From Candidula unifasciata (Eukaryota; Mollusca; Gastropoda; Stylommatophora; Geomitridae): a DNA stretch of 64,000 nucleotides. A program made the translations under genes and the position numbers. Under the pieces are notes generated by a model. That model had not been told where the DNA came from. It ran no database searches and saw nothing but the letters and a program-made list of their open reading frames with translations. This document shows positions 23,368 through 34,870 of this stretch, in pieces (the first letter of the stretch is position 1; each line of letters begins with the position of its first letter). The stretch spans positions 682,212 to 746,211 of the forward strand of contig CAJHNH020007667.1 of assembly GCA_905116865.2 (NCBI GenBank), read 5' to 3'.

Positions 23368-24125
23368 ATGTCGACAGCAACCGCCAACACCATCAATGGA
23401 ATCTCTACAAAACATCCTGATGATGTGGACTTCGCTGATGATATTTCTCTTCTGTTCCACTCACGAAATCAGATGCAAGATAAATCAAATATAGTTGATG
23501 CGAGATTACAACAGCTAGATATGGACATCCATAAGGGAAAGACAAAGATAATGAGAATAAACCAGGCAAATGGTAAAGTGGTTTCTCCTAATGGTATCCA
23601 ACTCCAAGACGTGGAGTTGTACAGCTATGAGGACAGTAAGGTAGATGAATATGGACGAACTGATAGAGATTATAACATACGTGTGCAAAAGGCAAGTGGG
23701 GCTTTCATAGCACTAGGAAATTTGTGGAGGTGAAAACAAAACAAAAAGTAAAAGAAAAAAAAAATAGAGTGAACTAAATTTAAGATCTTCAATCATAATG
23801 GCAAATCAGAACCAAGTTACAATAGAGCGAAAGGTGAAGAAAAGACACTGATGTTAGACAGGACACACGCTGAGAAAACATCAGAACAATACAGCTAGAA
23901 TGTCTTTGCACTGAAACTCACAAGGGCATAAAAATACAGGAAAAATACAACACACACACACACACGCGCACACACACACATACACACAAACACACACGGA
24001 GAAGAGTGCTTGAGAATGTTTAAAACGATGGGTAAGACATAGGGAGAGCATGCGATAGCGAAGGACCGAACGCCGAGCGTGAGTTGGTTGAGGACCTATG
24101 CTCCACTGGGGTATAGAAGGCAGAA
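23368..24125 (+). pseudogene. LINE reverse-transcriptase fragment with FADD motif
   Basis: Frame open from 23368 to 23733. It contains DVDFADDISLLFHSRNQMQ (catalytic FADD at 23431-23442) and KGKTKIMRINQANGK, both classic RT palm/thumb signatures. The following sequence continues in broken frames: RTHAEKTSEQYS-like and SVSWLR-like pieces to about 24125, with a CA microsatellite at 23949-23999 in the middle. The upstream RT domains and endonuclease are missing. Related tails: 4340 (minus) and 46690 (plus). Confidence 0.75.
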
Positions 24126-24365
24126 GAGGAAGATGCCTCTGATACGATGTACAAATCTGTGCCAGCAGGACATGTGAACAAAATGTGGACTGCAGAAACA
24201 TTGAGAGCTTTAAGTTTGAGAAGAAGCCCACCAAATAAATATGATGGCAACAACAGTCCTGCTGTCGCCTGCTCTAACTGTGGCAGACTTCTCTGAACGC
24301 CAGCCTGTATGTCTAGTCACACTCACTATCGCCATGGGCTGTGATTCTCATGTCTCCTTATAACA

Positions 24366-24571
24366 CAATGGTTCTCATCCTTCCTAATGCGTCGACCCTC
24401 TGATACAGTTGTTCGTGTTATGACGCCCCCCCCCCACACCTTGCCATTGAATTATTTTTGTTGCTACTACATAACTTCAGTAAATATGTGTTTTCCGATG
24501 GTCGTAGGCGACCCCTGTGAAAGGGTCGTTCGCCCACAAAAGGGTCGCGACCCACAGGTTGAGAACCGCTG
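24366..24571 (-). mobile_element. SPIN-like hAT MITE, copy 1
   Basis: The right end reads GGTTGAGAACCGCTG and the left end CAATGGTTCTCATCCTTCC. These are opposed terminal repeats of the CAGYGGTTCTCAACC type. Inside lie GACCATCGGAAAACACATA on the minus strand and GACCCTTTCACAGGGGTCG. From memory these are hallmarks of the SPIN hAT family. Flanking 8-mers TTATAACA (24358-24365) and CTGTAGCA (24572-24579) agree at five sites, with only transitions between them. No transposase. Confidence 0.8.
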
Positions 24572-24639
24572 CTGTAGCACAATATAACGCTGCCGTCTGG
24601 AAAGACGGAAAAGTGAAAAGTGCCATCAAAGAACAAACG

Positions 24640-24865
24640 CTCTGGTGGGAACGGTGCTAGCGCGTTGGTTAGAAGCTCGCATGTCGGTCCGTAGGTAAAG
24701 GGTTTTTTCAAAAGTTAATTACATTTCCTATCAGGACGATCCAACCTGAAATGGATAGGAGCCAACTGTCCTGGGAAGTAAAGGTGGTTGGCGAAACATT
24801 GACCACATCACACATCGAATGCCGGCTGGTCCACAAAGGATGAACATAGCATATTACCAGTGAGC
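24640..24865 (+). mobile_element. SINE-B copy
   Basis: Contains GCGCGTTGGTTAGAAGCTCG in the box A region, then GGATAGGAGCCAACTGTCC, TGGGAAGTAAAGGTGG and CACATCGAATGCCGG. It starts 70 bp after the SPIN-like element. Confidence 0.7.
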
Positions 24866-25019
24866 CACTGGCGTGGAAAAAAAATCCCTTTCATTTTACT
24901 TTAACGACACAGGTTCCTTAGGTTCTTTCATTCTCTGAATGAAAGCCTCGGGAAATGCAACGCAACTGAAACCATAAATAACAATTAAACAGTGCTACAT
25001 AGACTCACGTAGATATGTA

Positions 25020-25920
25020 GTCCGGAATATGCAGGAGTGCGAGGAAATGAAAGAGTGGATTTTCTGGCTGAAAAAAGCGATAGCTAAAGGAACACTCGTA
25101 CTGGGCTAAGGAGAGATATTCTAGCAGCCTTACAATGGAAACTATGGCTGTAACAAGAGCATTAGCATTTCTTGGTACACAAGAGTTCACACACTTGTGC
25201 ATACTTAGTGACCCGATGAACATGCTTTAAAAATTTCCAGGATGGTTTCATCAGACAAGAATAGATTGCAACACTGAGTACTTCGCGAAGGGCTACCCTA
25301 ACCTTCATCTTTATGCCTGGTAATGCGGGTGTTCACAGGAACGAGCGTGCAGATATCTCGCTGACACTGCGGTTGCTACAGCCAGTCCGGTACTGGACTG
25401 AAGCGATGTTATCACTGCCATGAACAGCACTTAACGTAACCACGAGCACGCCAAAGGGCTTGACTGCGTTTCCCTGTGTTTGTTGATGGACATGGGAGTG
25501 CAGATTCGAGCTGCAAGAAATAAACATTTCACCAAGGGGACAAGACATTTCTTTAATCAACACAAAACAGGCGTCATCTGTCGTTTTATACTTCTGGAGC
25601 TTTAAAGGAGGATAAAGGAGCACCCATGGGTCTGTCCGAAGTGCTGTGATGTTAATCTTCACTTATCACTCAATGAGACGTTATGAATGCCATTTATGAA
25701 CAAATGCTGATAGAAGCAGACTATATGAAATAACATGTTTTAAAATGTGTAAACGAGTAAATAAGTGTGGATCGGGGAAGGAAGGACGTATGAGAGCAAG
25801 AGAACGACGAGTTTATACTCAGTGTGCTATGGAAACAGTCAGCATCTACACCTTAAGACCTTTCCTGCTGGAGACGGAGCACCTTTAGGTATGTCCGGTG
25901 TGCTATGATGTCGATTTTTA
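25020..25920 (+). pseudogene. LINE C-terminus with RNase H domain, decayed and partly repeated
   Basis: Segment 25032-25075 reads GVRGNERVDFLAEKS, the last RNase H motif. Segment 25135-25360 reads AVTRALAFLGTQEFTHLCIL then SDPMNML (RNase H core Asp region), a stop, and again NAGVHRNERADI. Segment 25380-25690 continues with LRFPVFVDGHG- and NQHKTG-like pieces. A further related tail lies at about 25850-25920. This order suggests two overlapping copies. RNase H domains occur in I/Jockey-group LINEs (known). The tail recurs at 63310-63600. Confidence 0.6.
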
Positions 25921-26005
25921 AAAAAAGCAGTCAGTAATCAGAACATTGTTAAGAAATTCTGCCCAAGACAGGAAAAAAAATATTGATTGCTGAAAGAACG
26001 GACGG

Positions 26006-26383
26006 ATGGCTCCAGAAAAGCCTCCAGATAAAACAGTATTCAGTGCGAGTAGGTTGACCTGTGTCATATTTCACCCTACGTGTCTGACAGCCCCATTGAA
26101 GTTGGGATGGTTTGCGATAATGTATCTGTACATGATTCAACGTTGGCGCCGTCTAGAGTCTTCAGAATGGGCTTTTTGTGAAGGCGTCTTTAGCTGCACC
26201 GGTAATTTAGTAAGCAATAATTTGTACCAGGGTCTTAGCTACTGGTGGGAGAGGAGATTTGTGGACGGTGCCATGGGAATAAGGGACTGGGTGATAAGAA
26301 TAGTTGATAAAGTGACTGGCATAAAAGATGGGGTGAAGTCCAACAAAGAAATCATACAGTGGAGGATCCGATATTTGCGTTAA
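26006..26383 (+). other. Unrecognised 125-codon open frame
   Basis: The frame opens after a stop-rich stretch. It is tryptophan-rich near its end (YWWERRFVDGAMGIRDWV) and has no motif I know. There are no clear splice signals at its edges. It could be a decayed mobile-element piece or chance. Confidence 0.15.
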
Positions 26384-26794
26384 CAGGCATTAAATGGCGG
26401 GTTCTATAGAGTGGTAGCTCCATGAATTGGGAGTTCCTATGCGGTGAAACAGGGAGCGCTGGGCGTATTTTGTATGAATAAAAAGTAAAAGTCAACAACA
26501 CTCTAGAACCTTCTTTTCCTGCCAAAAACAACTAGTGACGGAATTTGTACACGTCGACCCGATGTCGCTCTTTTCTAGTTTCTAAATTTTTTTTTTCTTT
26601 TTTAATCATGTCACCCAACCTTGCCGTACTTGTTGATAAAAGTATTCAAAATTTAATTGGTATTTGTATTTCCGATGCACAGTCGCAAGTTTTCCCGACA
26701 TTCCTCGCATTTTCTAGAACAATCTGCAGATAGCGCTATATAAAGAGAGCCCATGGTTAATCAGACTCATTAAATCTAGTCATCTCCTTGTGAG

Positions 26795-26985
26795 ATGCAA
26801 TTTTTCGTTATTTAAAGCCCTACTCTGACTCTTGCCATTGGCCGCAATATAGCCCGACCATAAATATTGTCTAATAGATGAACGCGGTTTCTGGGACCTC
26901 TCCACGGGTGATCCTCATCCACATGATGGCACTTTGTGTCATAGGGTGTTTATCGCGTGTGTGATGTCCTAGTGGGGTAAACATC
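26795..26985 (+). mobile_element. Family C element copy 3
   Basis: Runs from GAGATGCAATTTTTCGTTAT to GTGATGTCCTAGTGGGGTAA and is followed by ATCTACTATTACTATTG, a short CTA-type repeat. Confidence 0.8.
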
Positions 26986-27570
26986 TACTATTACTATTGA
27001 ACAGACTTAGACTTAGGCAGACTTTGAGGGTAGAAGGTAGAGAGGCAGGGGGTCTAGAAATACTCAGGATTAAGTTTAAAAAGCCCAGTGGGATGATGAG
27101 AGGAGGGTGGCGGAATGTTCACTTGGCATATTCGATTATATTAAAGAAACGTTTATAGTTTTTATTGAGAAAAACTGTTTTAATATTGGTAGATATAAAC
27201 TTAGAGTTGAACTGCGTTCGTCATTTTTTGAAAGTTGAAATTTATAATTTCATAAATTGAATAACAAGTTATTAAACAAACGGTTCTGATTCATCTTAAG
27301 CTGTATGTGAGATAGCATGATGGTCTTTGTGAAATGGTAATTGTAATAAGGGATAGGATTGGAGAGGAAGTATTTCCATTGCGTAACGTTGATTTGGAAG
27401 TGGAAATAGTACAGCTATCAGGTGATGAAGAAGCAGAGTCAGGCTTAGAATAAGACGAGGAAGTAGATGAAGAAGAAGGAAAAGGAATTGAACAATGATA
27501 TGCCATAGCACAACTACAAGTCATATTAGGAAGTCCCTGTTTCAGAGGTAAGGTAGGCACACATACACAG
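26986..27570. other. Unannotated stretch before the GACA/GATA tract
   Basis: In one plus-strand frame 27363-27510 reads as an acidic stretch (EEVFPLRNVDLEVEIVQLSG) broken by two stops. No family recognised. Confidence 0.3.
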
Positions 27571-27574
27571 GAAC

Positions 27575-28380
<806 letters not shown>

Positions 28381-29230
28381 AGGAGGTTTAAAATGAAAAC
28401 CTTAAAGATGTGAAAAGAAAAAGAAAAACAACTATGCCATTTTCTTTTAACTTGTTCCTATATTTGTTAGGGATGCCAGGAGTGTTAAGCACGCGACTTA
28501 ACAGATAAATAACATGCACCAAAGAGGAGCAGCGTTTTTTTATCAGTAAAGAGGGAAGACTAGAAATGCGTCAGAAAAAGAAGGTCCGGTAGGGTGAAGC
28601 ATGCCCGTGAATCTTTGAGACTCTCCACGGGTAATCTGTACGAGCAACTTGTGCAGTGGTAGTTACCAGCATTAGTAGAGGTAGTTTACTGTAGCAGTAT
28701 CCGAGCAGTAATAGCGGTATCAAACAAAGTAGTAGTATAGTTAGGATTACACAGTGCATAAGTAGGAGCAAATAGTATAATAAATAGAAACAAGTAATTG
28801 CAGTAGTAACAACAGGCAGCAGCGGCAGGAGAAGAAGTGGTGGTGGTGGTGGTGGTGGTTGTGATAAGGCTGATATGAGCAGCAGTTTTGTTGGGGTTAT
28901 GTACGAGTGCAGACACACACCTAGAGATCTCCACCACATTCGTTCTTATTCTACACCAGCAATAAAACAATGCACACCTAAAAGTGTCGCTATTGATCCC
29001 TCGATGGAAACAAAGAACAATCAACAAAAGCGCATTTAGGAGTTTCTTGATGTTTATGTTTTCCTTCCTGTGTTTGCAGTTGTGACTGCGGTTGTGGAAG
29101 TCGTACAATAAAATGGGGTATTCTCAAGTACAGGATAGTGGTAGCTTTAAAACTAAGATTAGAAGAAAACATGCCAAGGTTCTGGAATAAATTAATATGA
29201 GTTTGTTGTTAATTATTTTTTTAATGTCTG
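28381..29230. other. Unannotated stretch
   Basis: Includes a GGT-rich run (28839-28858) and many AGTAG words at 28670-28760. No exon recognised. Confidence 0.4.
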
Positions 29231-29234
29231 TTAT

Positions 29235-29312
29235 TATAAGGCGAGAAGCGGCTCGTCGAACGATTAAAACGATGGACTCTCAAGCGGGAGACCCAGGTTT
29301 GAATCTAGGTAA
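29235..29312 (+). mobile_element. SINE-like tRNA-derived head
   Basis: GGCTCGTCGAACGATTAAAA, then CTCAAGCGGGAGACCCAGG and a box B-like AGGTTTGAATCTAGG. The arms do not pair well enough for a functional tRNA. A T-run follows at 29322. Most likely a SINE head. Confidence 0.4.
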
Positions 29313-30022
29313 GGTTGGCAATTTTTTTGTCATAGGCAACAACAACAAAAATCCTCACCTGCACAGTCTGTGGCGATAGCACTAGCCATACGGCTGTAAA
29401 TCCTCAGGCTCAAAGACCCCCTAAGACTACCGACACCGCAAAAGTGGTATAATAAAAGCAGTAATTGGCAGTTTTGATCATGAGGGTATGGTTGTGGGCA
29501 AACTATTGCAAGGTTTAGGAAAACATACACAATGAGTGTGTGAAATGTTGTCCCATTTTGGTGGAGTTGCTGTAAAGTATATTTTTTAACTTTCTTCAAG
29601 AAAAAAAATGTTTTTTTTTTTTCAAGTGTTTTCCCATCCTTACTGTGGTGAGGAAATGTGTGGATGTTCTGTTTAACATCCTAAAAAGGGAACACAACGC
29701 AGAATGTACTTCGAGAGCAATGTAAAAGCAATTTAGAAAAAAACATTCTTAGCCGCAACTGACTAAAGGATAAACCACGCCTAAGGAAAACAATGTTAAC
29801 ATAATGTTGACAGCGGCACGGTAATTTTAATAATAATAATGTTAGTACTAGCAAAGTACTGTTAGGCCAAATCAGGAAAACCTTTCGTGTTGTGCTGGCA
29901 GCTGCTTCTGTCTTTGATACAGTGACACGCATGTCATCACAAATACTCAATTGATTTCTGAACAATCACATTTTCACCAGCCCTGCAATGTTTCTGGCCG
30001 AGACAGCTTGGTTACTCGAGAC

Positions 30023-30218
30023 CAACGGTTCTCAACATGTGGATCGAGGCCCATTTTTTCGGTCGAACGACCCTTTCACACGAGTTGCCTAGGACCATCG
30101 GAAAACATATTCATTGAAGTTATGAAGTAGTAACGAAAATATTTGTATATTTAGAGGCCGCCACAACATGAGGAAATTTATTAAAGGGTGGCGGCTTTAG
30201 GAAGGTTGAGGTCCCCTG
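30023..30218 (+). mobile_element. SPIN-like hAT MITE, copy 2, with target duplication
   Basis: A 196-bp element starting CAACGGTTCTCAACATGTGG and ending AAGGTTGAGGTCCCCTG. The interior has GAACGACCCTTTCACA, GGACCATCGGAAAACATAT and CCACAACATGAGGAAA. Flanking 8-mers CTCGAGAC (30015-30022) and CTCCAGAC (30219-30226) match at seven of eight sites, as expected for hAT. It aligns over its length with the reverse complement of 24366-24571. Non-autonomous. Confidence 0.88.
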
Positions 30219-30344
30219 CTCCAGACAGTCCTGTAGTGTATATTGATTACATGTTATTCCACGATGGGATGTTGTGGTATAACAGTTATTGTAAGTCTCC
30301 ATGGGGAAGTGGGTAAGCTTATTGTCTGGTGCTCTGAAGGTAGT

Positions 30345-30570
30345 GGGAAGACTTGGTGGGGTAGCTAAAGAACGTTCTGCCTCCAGCTTGAGGGTGTTGG
30401 GTTCGAATCAGCATCAAGCCGGATTTATGTTTTCAAAACTAACCATGGCCTTTGGTTGACCCAGCTTAAAATAGGTACTATAATGTGAAGTAGAGGAGAC
30501 CGACGTGATGCTGACCACATCACTCATTGAAGTCTAGTAAAAAATATGAGTCCAGCATCATATGCTTAAT
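30345..30570 (+). mobile_element. SINE-B copy
   Basis: Head: GGTGGGGTAGCTAAAGAACG (box A region) and GGGTTCGAATCAGC (good box B). Body: TTTGGTTGACCCAGC, GATGCTGACCACATCAC and ATGAGTCCAGCATCATATGC. Confidence 0.75.
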
Positions 30571-31560
30571 GCTCCATGGACAGGAAAATGGCTCTTTTAC
30601 TCAGTTTTCAAGGAGGTGAGTTTTATTTCAAAGTCCGTTGTTCGGTCGGCGTGTGTATATTTTAAAGATACACGTGGGTCGTGGCTGGAACTATGGAGTT
30701 GTGTTCTCTGTGTGAGCCCCTTTACCAAGAGGTCAAGGCATTGGGATGAAATTGACGGTGTAATGATGTCGAACCTCATGCATTTGAGCACATTTTGATG
30801 GTTACTGCAACTGCTAAAGAGGACGGCTGCCTTAATTCATCCACACAAATTAAAGCAAAGTAAAGCAACCTGTGACGCAGCCGGCAGTGGGTGTAAATCC
30901 TATAACCTCGCGCCGGCCACCTTTGTTGCTTTTGAAACCTTTCCGTCTTTCCAAACGATAGTGTTACACTGCGCTATGAAGAGGTATGGGACTCACAGCC
31001 CATGGCGGTGACGATTGAGACCAGTAAGATCCGTACGTCAAGAAAAGTCTTCCCCAATGAGAACATGAGATTTCAGCACCGCTGTTGCCAGCACATGTGC
31101 CCAGTTTGCTTCTTCTCATTCTTTCTGCAATTTCCCCCCCCCCCCCTTTATTGCCTCCCTGATCTACCCCCTCCACGAAACACGGTCCGGTGTAATTCCC
31201 CCCCCCCTCCCCCCCCCCCTCCCCCCCCCCAAAAAAAAAATATCTATCTCAATAATTGTATCATTTATGTCAGGCTTGCACATATTTTTATATCCCAGCC
31301 GGGGCCGGCCTTGACATCTCCTACCCATCTGTAATTCATCAAAGAGGATGTTCTTTACGGACTCTACCATCCTCCATTCTCCAGGTGTGACCCAGCCACA
31401 TGAGCCTTCGGAGAGTAAGCATCGAGAAAACTGTGGTAACACGTGCTCTTTCGAATACCTCGGCGTTGGTGATCCTGCCTTGCCACATAATGCCACGTAT
31501 GCTTCTTAGACATCACATGAGGCCACTTTTACTTCCCACTATATTACTTGGTACGTTTTT
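30571..31560. other. Unannotated stretch with C tracts
   Basis: Poly(C) runs at 31134-31147 and 31199-31230. No exon or repeat family recognised; open frames crossing the C tract are low-complexity. Confidence 0.4.
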
Positions 31561-31568
31561 TAGGTTGG

Positions 31569-31805
31569 GTCGGCCTGTAATACACAGTAGTGGCAGACCA
31601 TTTGTAAAGTCTTACTAATCATGGGGTCGGCCTGTAATACACAGTAGTGGCAGACCATTTGTAAAGTCTAACTAATCATGGGGTCGGCCTGTAATACACA
31701 GTAGTGGCAGACCATTTGTAAAGTCTTACTAATCATGGGGTCGGCCTGTAATACACAGTAGTGGCAGACCATTTGTAAAGTCTTACTAATCATGGGGTCG
31801 GCCTA
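31569..31805. repeat. 57-bp minisatellite, four copies plus a partial
   Basis: GTCGGCCTGTAATACACAG begins at 31569, 31626, 31683 and 31740, with a partial unit at 31797. One substitution (GTCTAACT versus GTCTTACT) separates copies. Confidence 0.92.
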
Positions 31806-32139
31806 GCTTTTCGAAATGCATGACAGGCTATTTTCACAACTGTCTCAATGTGGTTTGCGAAAACATTAGAATGGGAACTGATTTCTTTTGTGCTGGTGTC
31901 CATGTTGCAGTCATCATGTTTTTTCTTGTATCTGACAGTCATTTCTGACATAGACGTTCTTTCCAGCCATAATGCTGAAGTGTCTAAAATCATCCCACTT
32001 GTCGCCTCTCCTACCTCTTTCCCACTCTATAATTTATAATGCACAGCATTATCCGGCCTTCCCCTTCTTATGATAAACGAGAACTGATTACTCCACTGTA
32101 TTAGGAATAGTATGAAGACTTCGCACCACTACGCAATAT

Positions 32140-32315
32140 ACCACTCCGAGGCGAAGTGGTTAAGCCGTTTGCCTCACGCTCTAGAGGCCGTGGGTTTGTT
32201 TCACGGCGTGCCGTTCGGTTCAAGAGTGCAAATTTTACGGAGATTCCTGTGGATCGTCGCCGGAGCTACTGAGGTCATGCTCTGTGTGACGCTCTCGGCA
32301 GGCATCTAGCTGTTC

Positions 32316-32377
<62 letters not shown>

Positions 32378-32430
32378 TATGGGATAAAACCCAGTGCATT
32401 GAGATCCATCCTCTCTACCTTTACCTTCTC
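32140..32430 (+). mobile_element. SINE-A copy 2, containing an expanded (GA)n
   Basis: GGCGAAGTGGTTAAGCCG (box A) and GTGGGTTTGTTTCACGG (box B position) are followed by GGATCGTCGCCGGAGC. A GA run of about 57 bp (32319-32375) sits where the other full copy has only GAGGAGAGAGACC. The SINE then resumes with CATATGGGATAAAACC and GAGATCCATCCTCTCTACC. Confidence 0.8.
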
Positions 32431-32937
32431 TAAGTGCCTGCTGTCTTGTTACTTAAATGAAGCATTCTGGGAATCTCTGATCCTACTCATTGCCAGGGAA
32501 CACACCCATAGTGCCATGTGATATATACATCAATATGGAAATACTGTTTTATGTTCATTGTAAGTCCCATTTGTTTAGAGACTTGAACAGTATGTGTGTG
32601 GCGTGGAATTGTTTCTAGGTATCATCATCATGTAGCAGGTCACTTTTTAGTGAACAAAGCAAGCCGAGAAAGGACACGTGATGCATGGACAACACATGGA
32701 CTCTATAGTATTGCTCCCGCCATGCTGCTCTGGAGAGGAGGAACTTTGATCCTGGGTTTGGTGTCGCAGTGGCCTGTGCTTCCTTCACCTCTCGAATTAC
32801 ACAGCGGAACACTTTTGCCTGGAAAGAAAGAAAATGTTAACAAATTGCAGGCCAGCATGTGTGCAATGGCAGTATACACACAAACACACGCACGCGCGTG
32901 CGCGCACGCACACACATACCATATATTTAAATATATG

Positions 32938-33990
32938 CAACTTACTTGTAGGTCATAGTTGTTTCTAAAAGTCTGATAGATACTTTTAGAACTGATTTAT
33001 TTCTTTCTTAGATGTAACTTACTTGTGGTCCATAATTGTTTCTACACAAATATGTTATACTTGTGGTCGATAACTGTTTCTACAGAAATTTGTTATACTT
33101 GTTGGCCATAGTTGTTTCTGCAGAAATGCATTATAGATGTAGGCCATTTTTTTTTTTTTTTACCAAATTGTTATACTCATGGTCCAGAATTATTTTGACA
33201 CATATACAATATAGATGTTGGTCAGAACTGTTTCTACACAAATATTTTATTCATGTGGACCATAAATGCTTCTAGGCAAATACGTTATAGGTGTGTGCCA
33301 GAACTGTTTCTACACAAATATTTTATTCATGTGGACCATAAATGCTTATAGGCAAATACGTTATAGGTGTGTGCCAGAACTGTTTCTACACAAATATTTT
33401 ATTCATGTGGACCATAAATGCTTCTAGGCAAATACGTTATAGATGTTGGTCAGAACTGTTTCTACACAAATATTTTATTCATGTGGACCATAAATGCTTC
33501 TAGGCAAATACGTTATAGGTGTGTGCCAGAACTGTTTCTACACAAATATTTTATTCATGTGGACCATAAATGCTTATAAGCAAATACATTATAGGTTTGG
33601 GTTATAATGGTTTCTACACAAATTTGTCATAGGTGTGGGTTAGAGTGTGTGTTTTTTTTTTTACACAAATACATTATAAATGTGGGCCAGAATTGTTTCT
33701 ACACAAATATGTTTGCTTGTGGGCCATAAATGCTTCTAAACATATGCATTAAAGGTGTGTGCCAGAATTGTCAATGAACTAGTGCATAACTTTGTGTGCC
33801 AAATTGTTTTTACACCCATATATCATACTTGTGGGTCAGAGCTGTTTCTACACAAATACATTATATCAATGGGCCAGACTTGTTTCTCAGCATACATATG
33901 TGTCAGAATGACTTCTCTACACATATACATTATACCTATGGGCCAGAATTGTTTCTCAGCATACATATGTGTCAGAAATACTTCAATACA
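32938..33990. repeat. Degenerate 38-bp tandem array with 76-bp dimers
   Basis: The monomer is about 38 bp: GTGGGCCAGAATTGTTTC, then TACACAAATACATTATA. There are about 27 monomers, much diverged at the edges. Between about 33200 and 33570 they form near-identical 76-bp dimers in which GTGTGCCAGAACTGTTTC alternates with GTGGACCATAAATGCTTC. The array has more recent exchange in its centre than at its edges. Short frames inside are artefacts. Confidence 0.85.
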
Positions 33991-34059
33991 AATACAACAT
34001 TTGTGTGGCTGTCTTCACAACCTGTGGATTGTATCATTTATGCCGCTGGATAACCTTTG

Positions 34060-34505
34060 ACCTGGAGTATATTGTGCTATGAAAGTGCTGCATGCGAATT
34101 CTCTACATATGCTACAGTTGTAGTCGTATATAGGTGATAAATCAGGCTACTATATATCTTGTTGCTACGCAGAATGCATATTAAAGTCTGCCTGGGCTTG
34201 TTCGGAAATTACGACATAAAGCAACAAACTGTCTGTATTCTCTTCATGCCGTTGTTGACATATAAGGCATTTACAGGTGATCTACGTTGCTGCTTGTTTG
34301 CAATTGTTTTTCGGTCAATGATATCTCGTATGTTATGTTATCACAATCAATGTCAGTGCACATTAGGCTTTCCGATGTATGCTCGGTCTTCTGATACAGC
34401 AGCCACTCTGAGGTGCATCGGCGACTGGATCGCGAACTAGCTCGCATGTAGACGGTCTCCGGTCGGGATTGTATTTAAGTCTGTCTCCTTCGAATGCTTC
34501 CCGTC
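34060..34505. other. Unannotated stretch
   Basis: No recognised repeat or exon. A tRNA-like CGGCGACTGGATCGCGAACT stretch lies near 34418-34440 but lacks a matching box B. Confidence 0.35.
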
Positions 34506-34511
34506 CTTTTA

Positions 34512-34692
34512 AGGATGAAATTTTTCATTATTTGAAGCCCTACTCTGGCTCTTGCCAGGGGTCGCAGTATAGCCCGGTCTTAAATATTGCCTAATGGCTG
34601 AACGCGGTTTCTGGGACCTCTCCAAGGTGATCCTCATCCACATAGTGGCACTTTGTGTCATTGGGTGTTTATTGCTTGTGTGATGTCCTGGT
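34512..34692 (+). mobile_element. Family C element copy 4
   Basis: From GGATGAAATTTTTCATTATT to GTGATGTCCTGGTGAGCTAG. The 3' simple repeat is minimal here. Confidence 0.8.
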
Positions 34693-34699
34693 GAGCTAG

Positions 34700-34870
34700 A
34701 GAGTCAGATCGCATCAACACTGCAAGAGTCATTTTCAGGGTGACGTGGTGTCGAGAAATGCTAATCCATTTGATATGGCGCACATAACCTAGCCATAATT
34801 ATAATTTCAAAATCCCTCTTCGGAAATGCTTCTGAATGTAACGATTTTTTGTCCGCAAAGCAATCCAAAC
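34700..34870 (+). repeat. Family I interspersed repeat, copy 1
   Basis: Shares AGATCGCATCAACACTGCA, GCGCACATAACCTAGCC and the final GTCCGCAAAGCAA-like segment with 40935-41108. Class unknown. It lies directly after a family C copy. Confidence 0.5.

Noticed and set aside
27291..27560. Ser-rich 89-codon minus-strand frame
   Set aside because: Low-complexity complement of a GAA-rich stretch; the plus strand looks slightly more protein-like but is stop-broken.
33755..34060. Overlapping plus-strand frames with Cys-Phe-Leu-Ser repeats
   Set aside because: They lie in the degenerate 38-bp array and reflect its composition.
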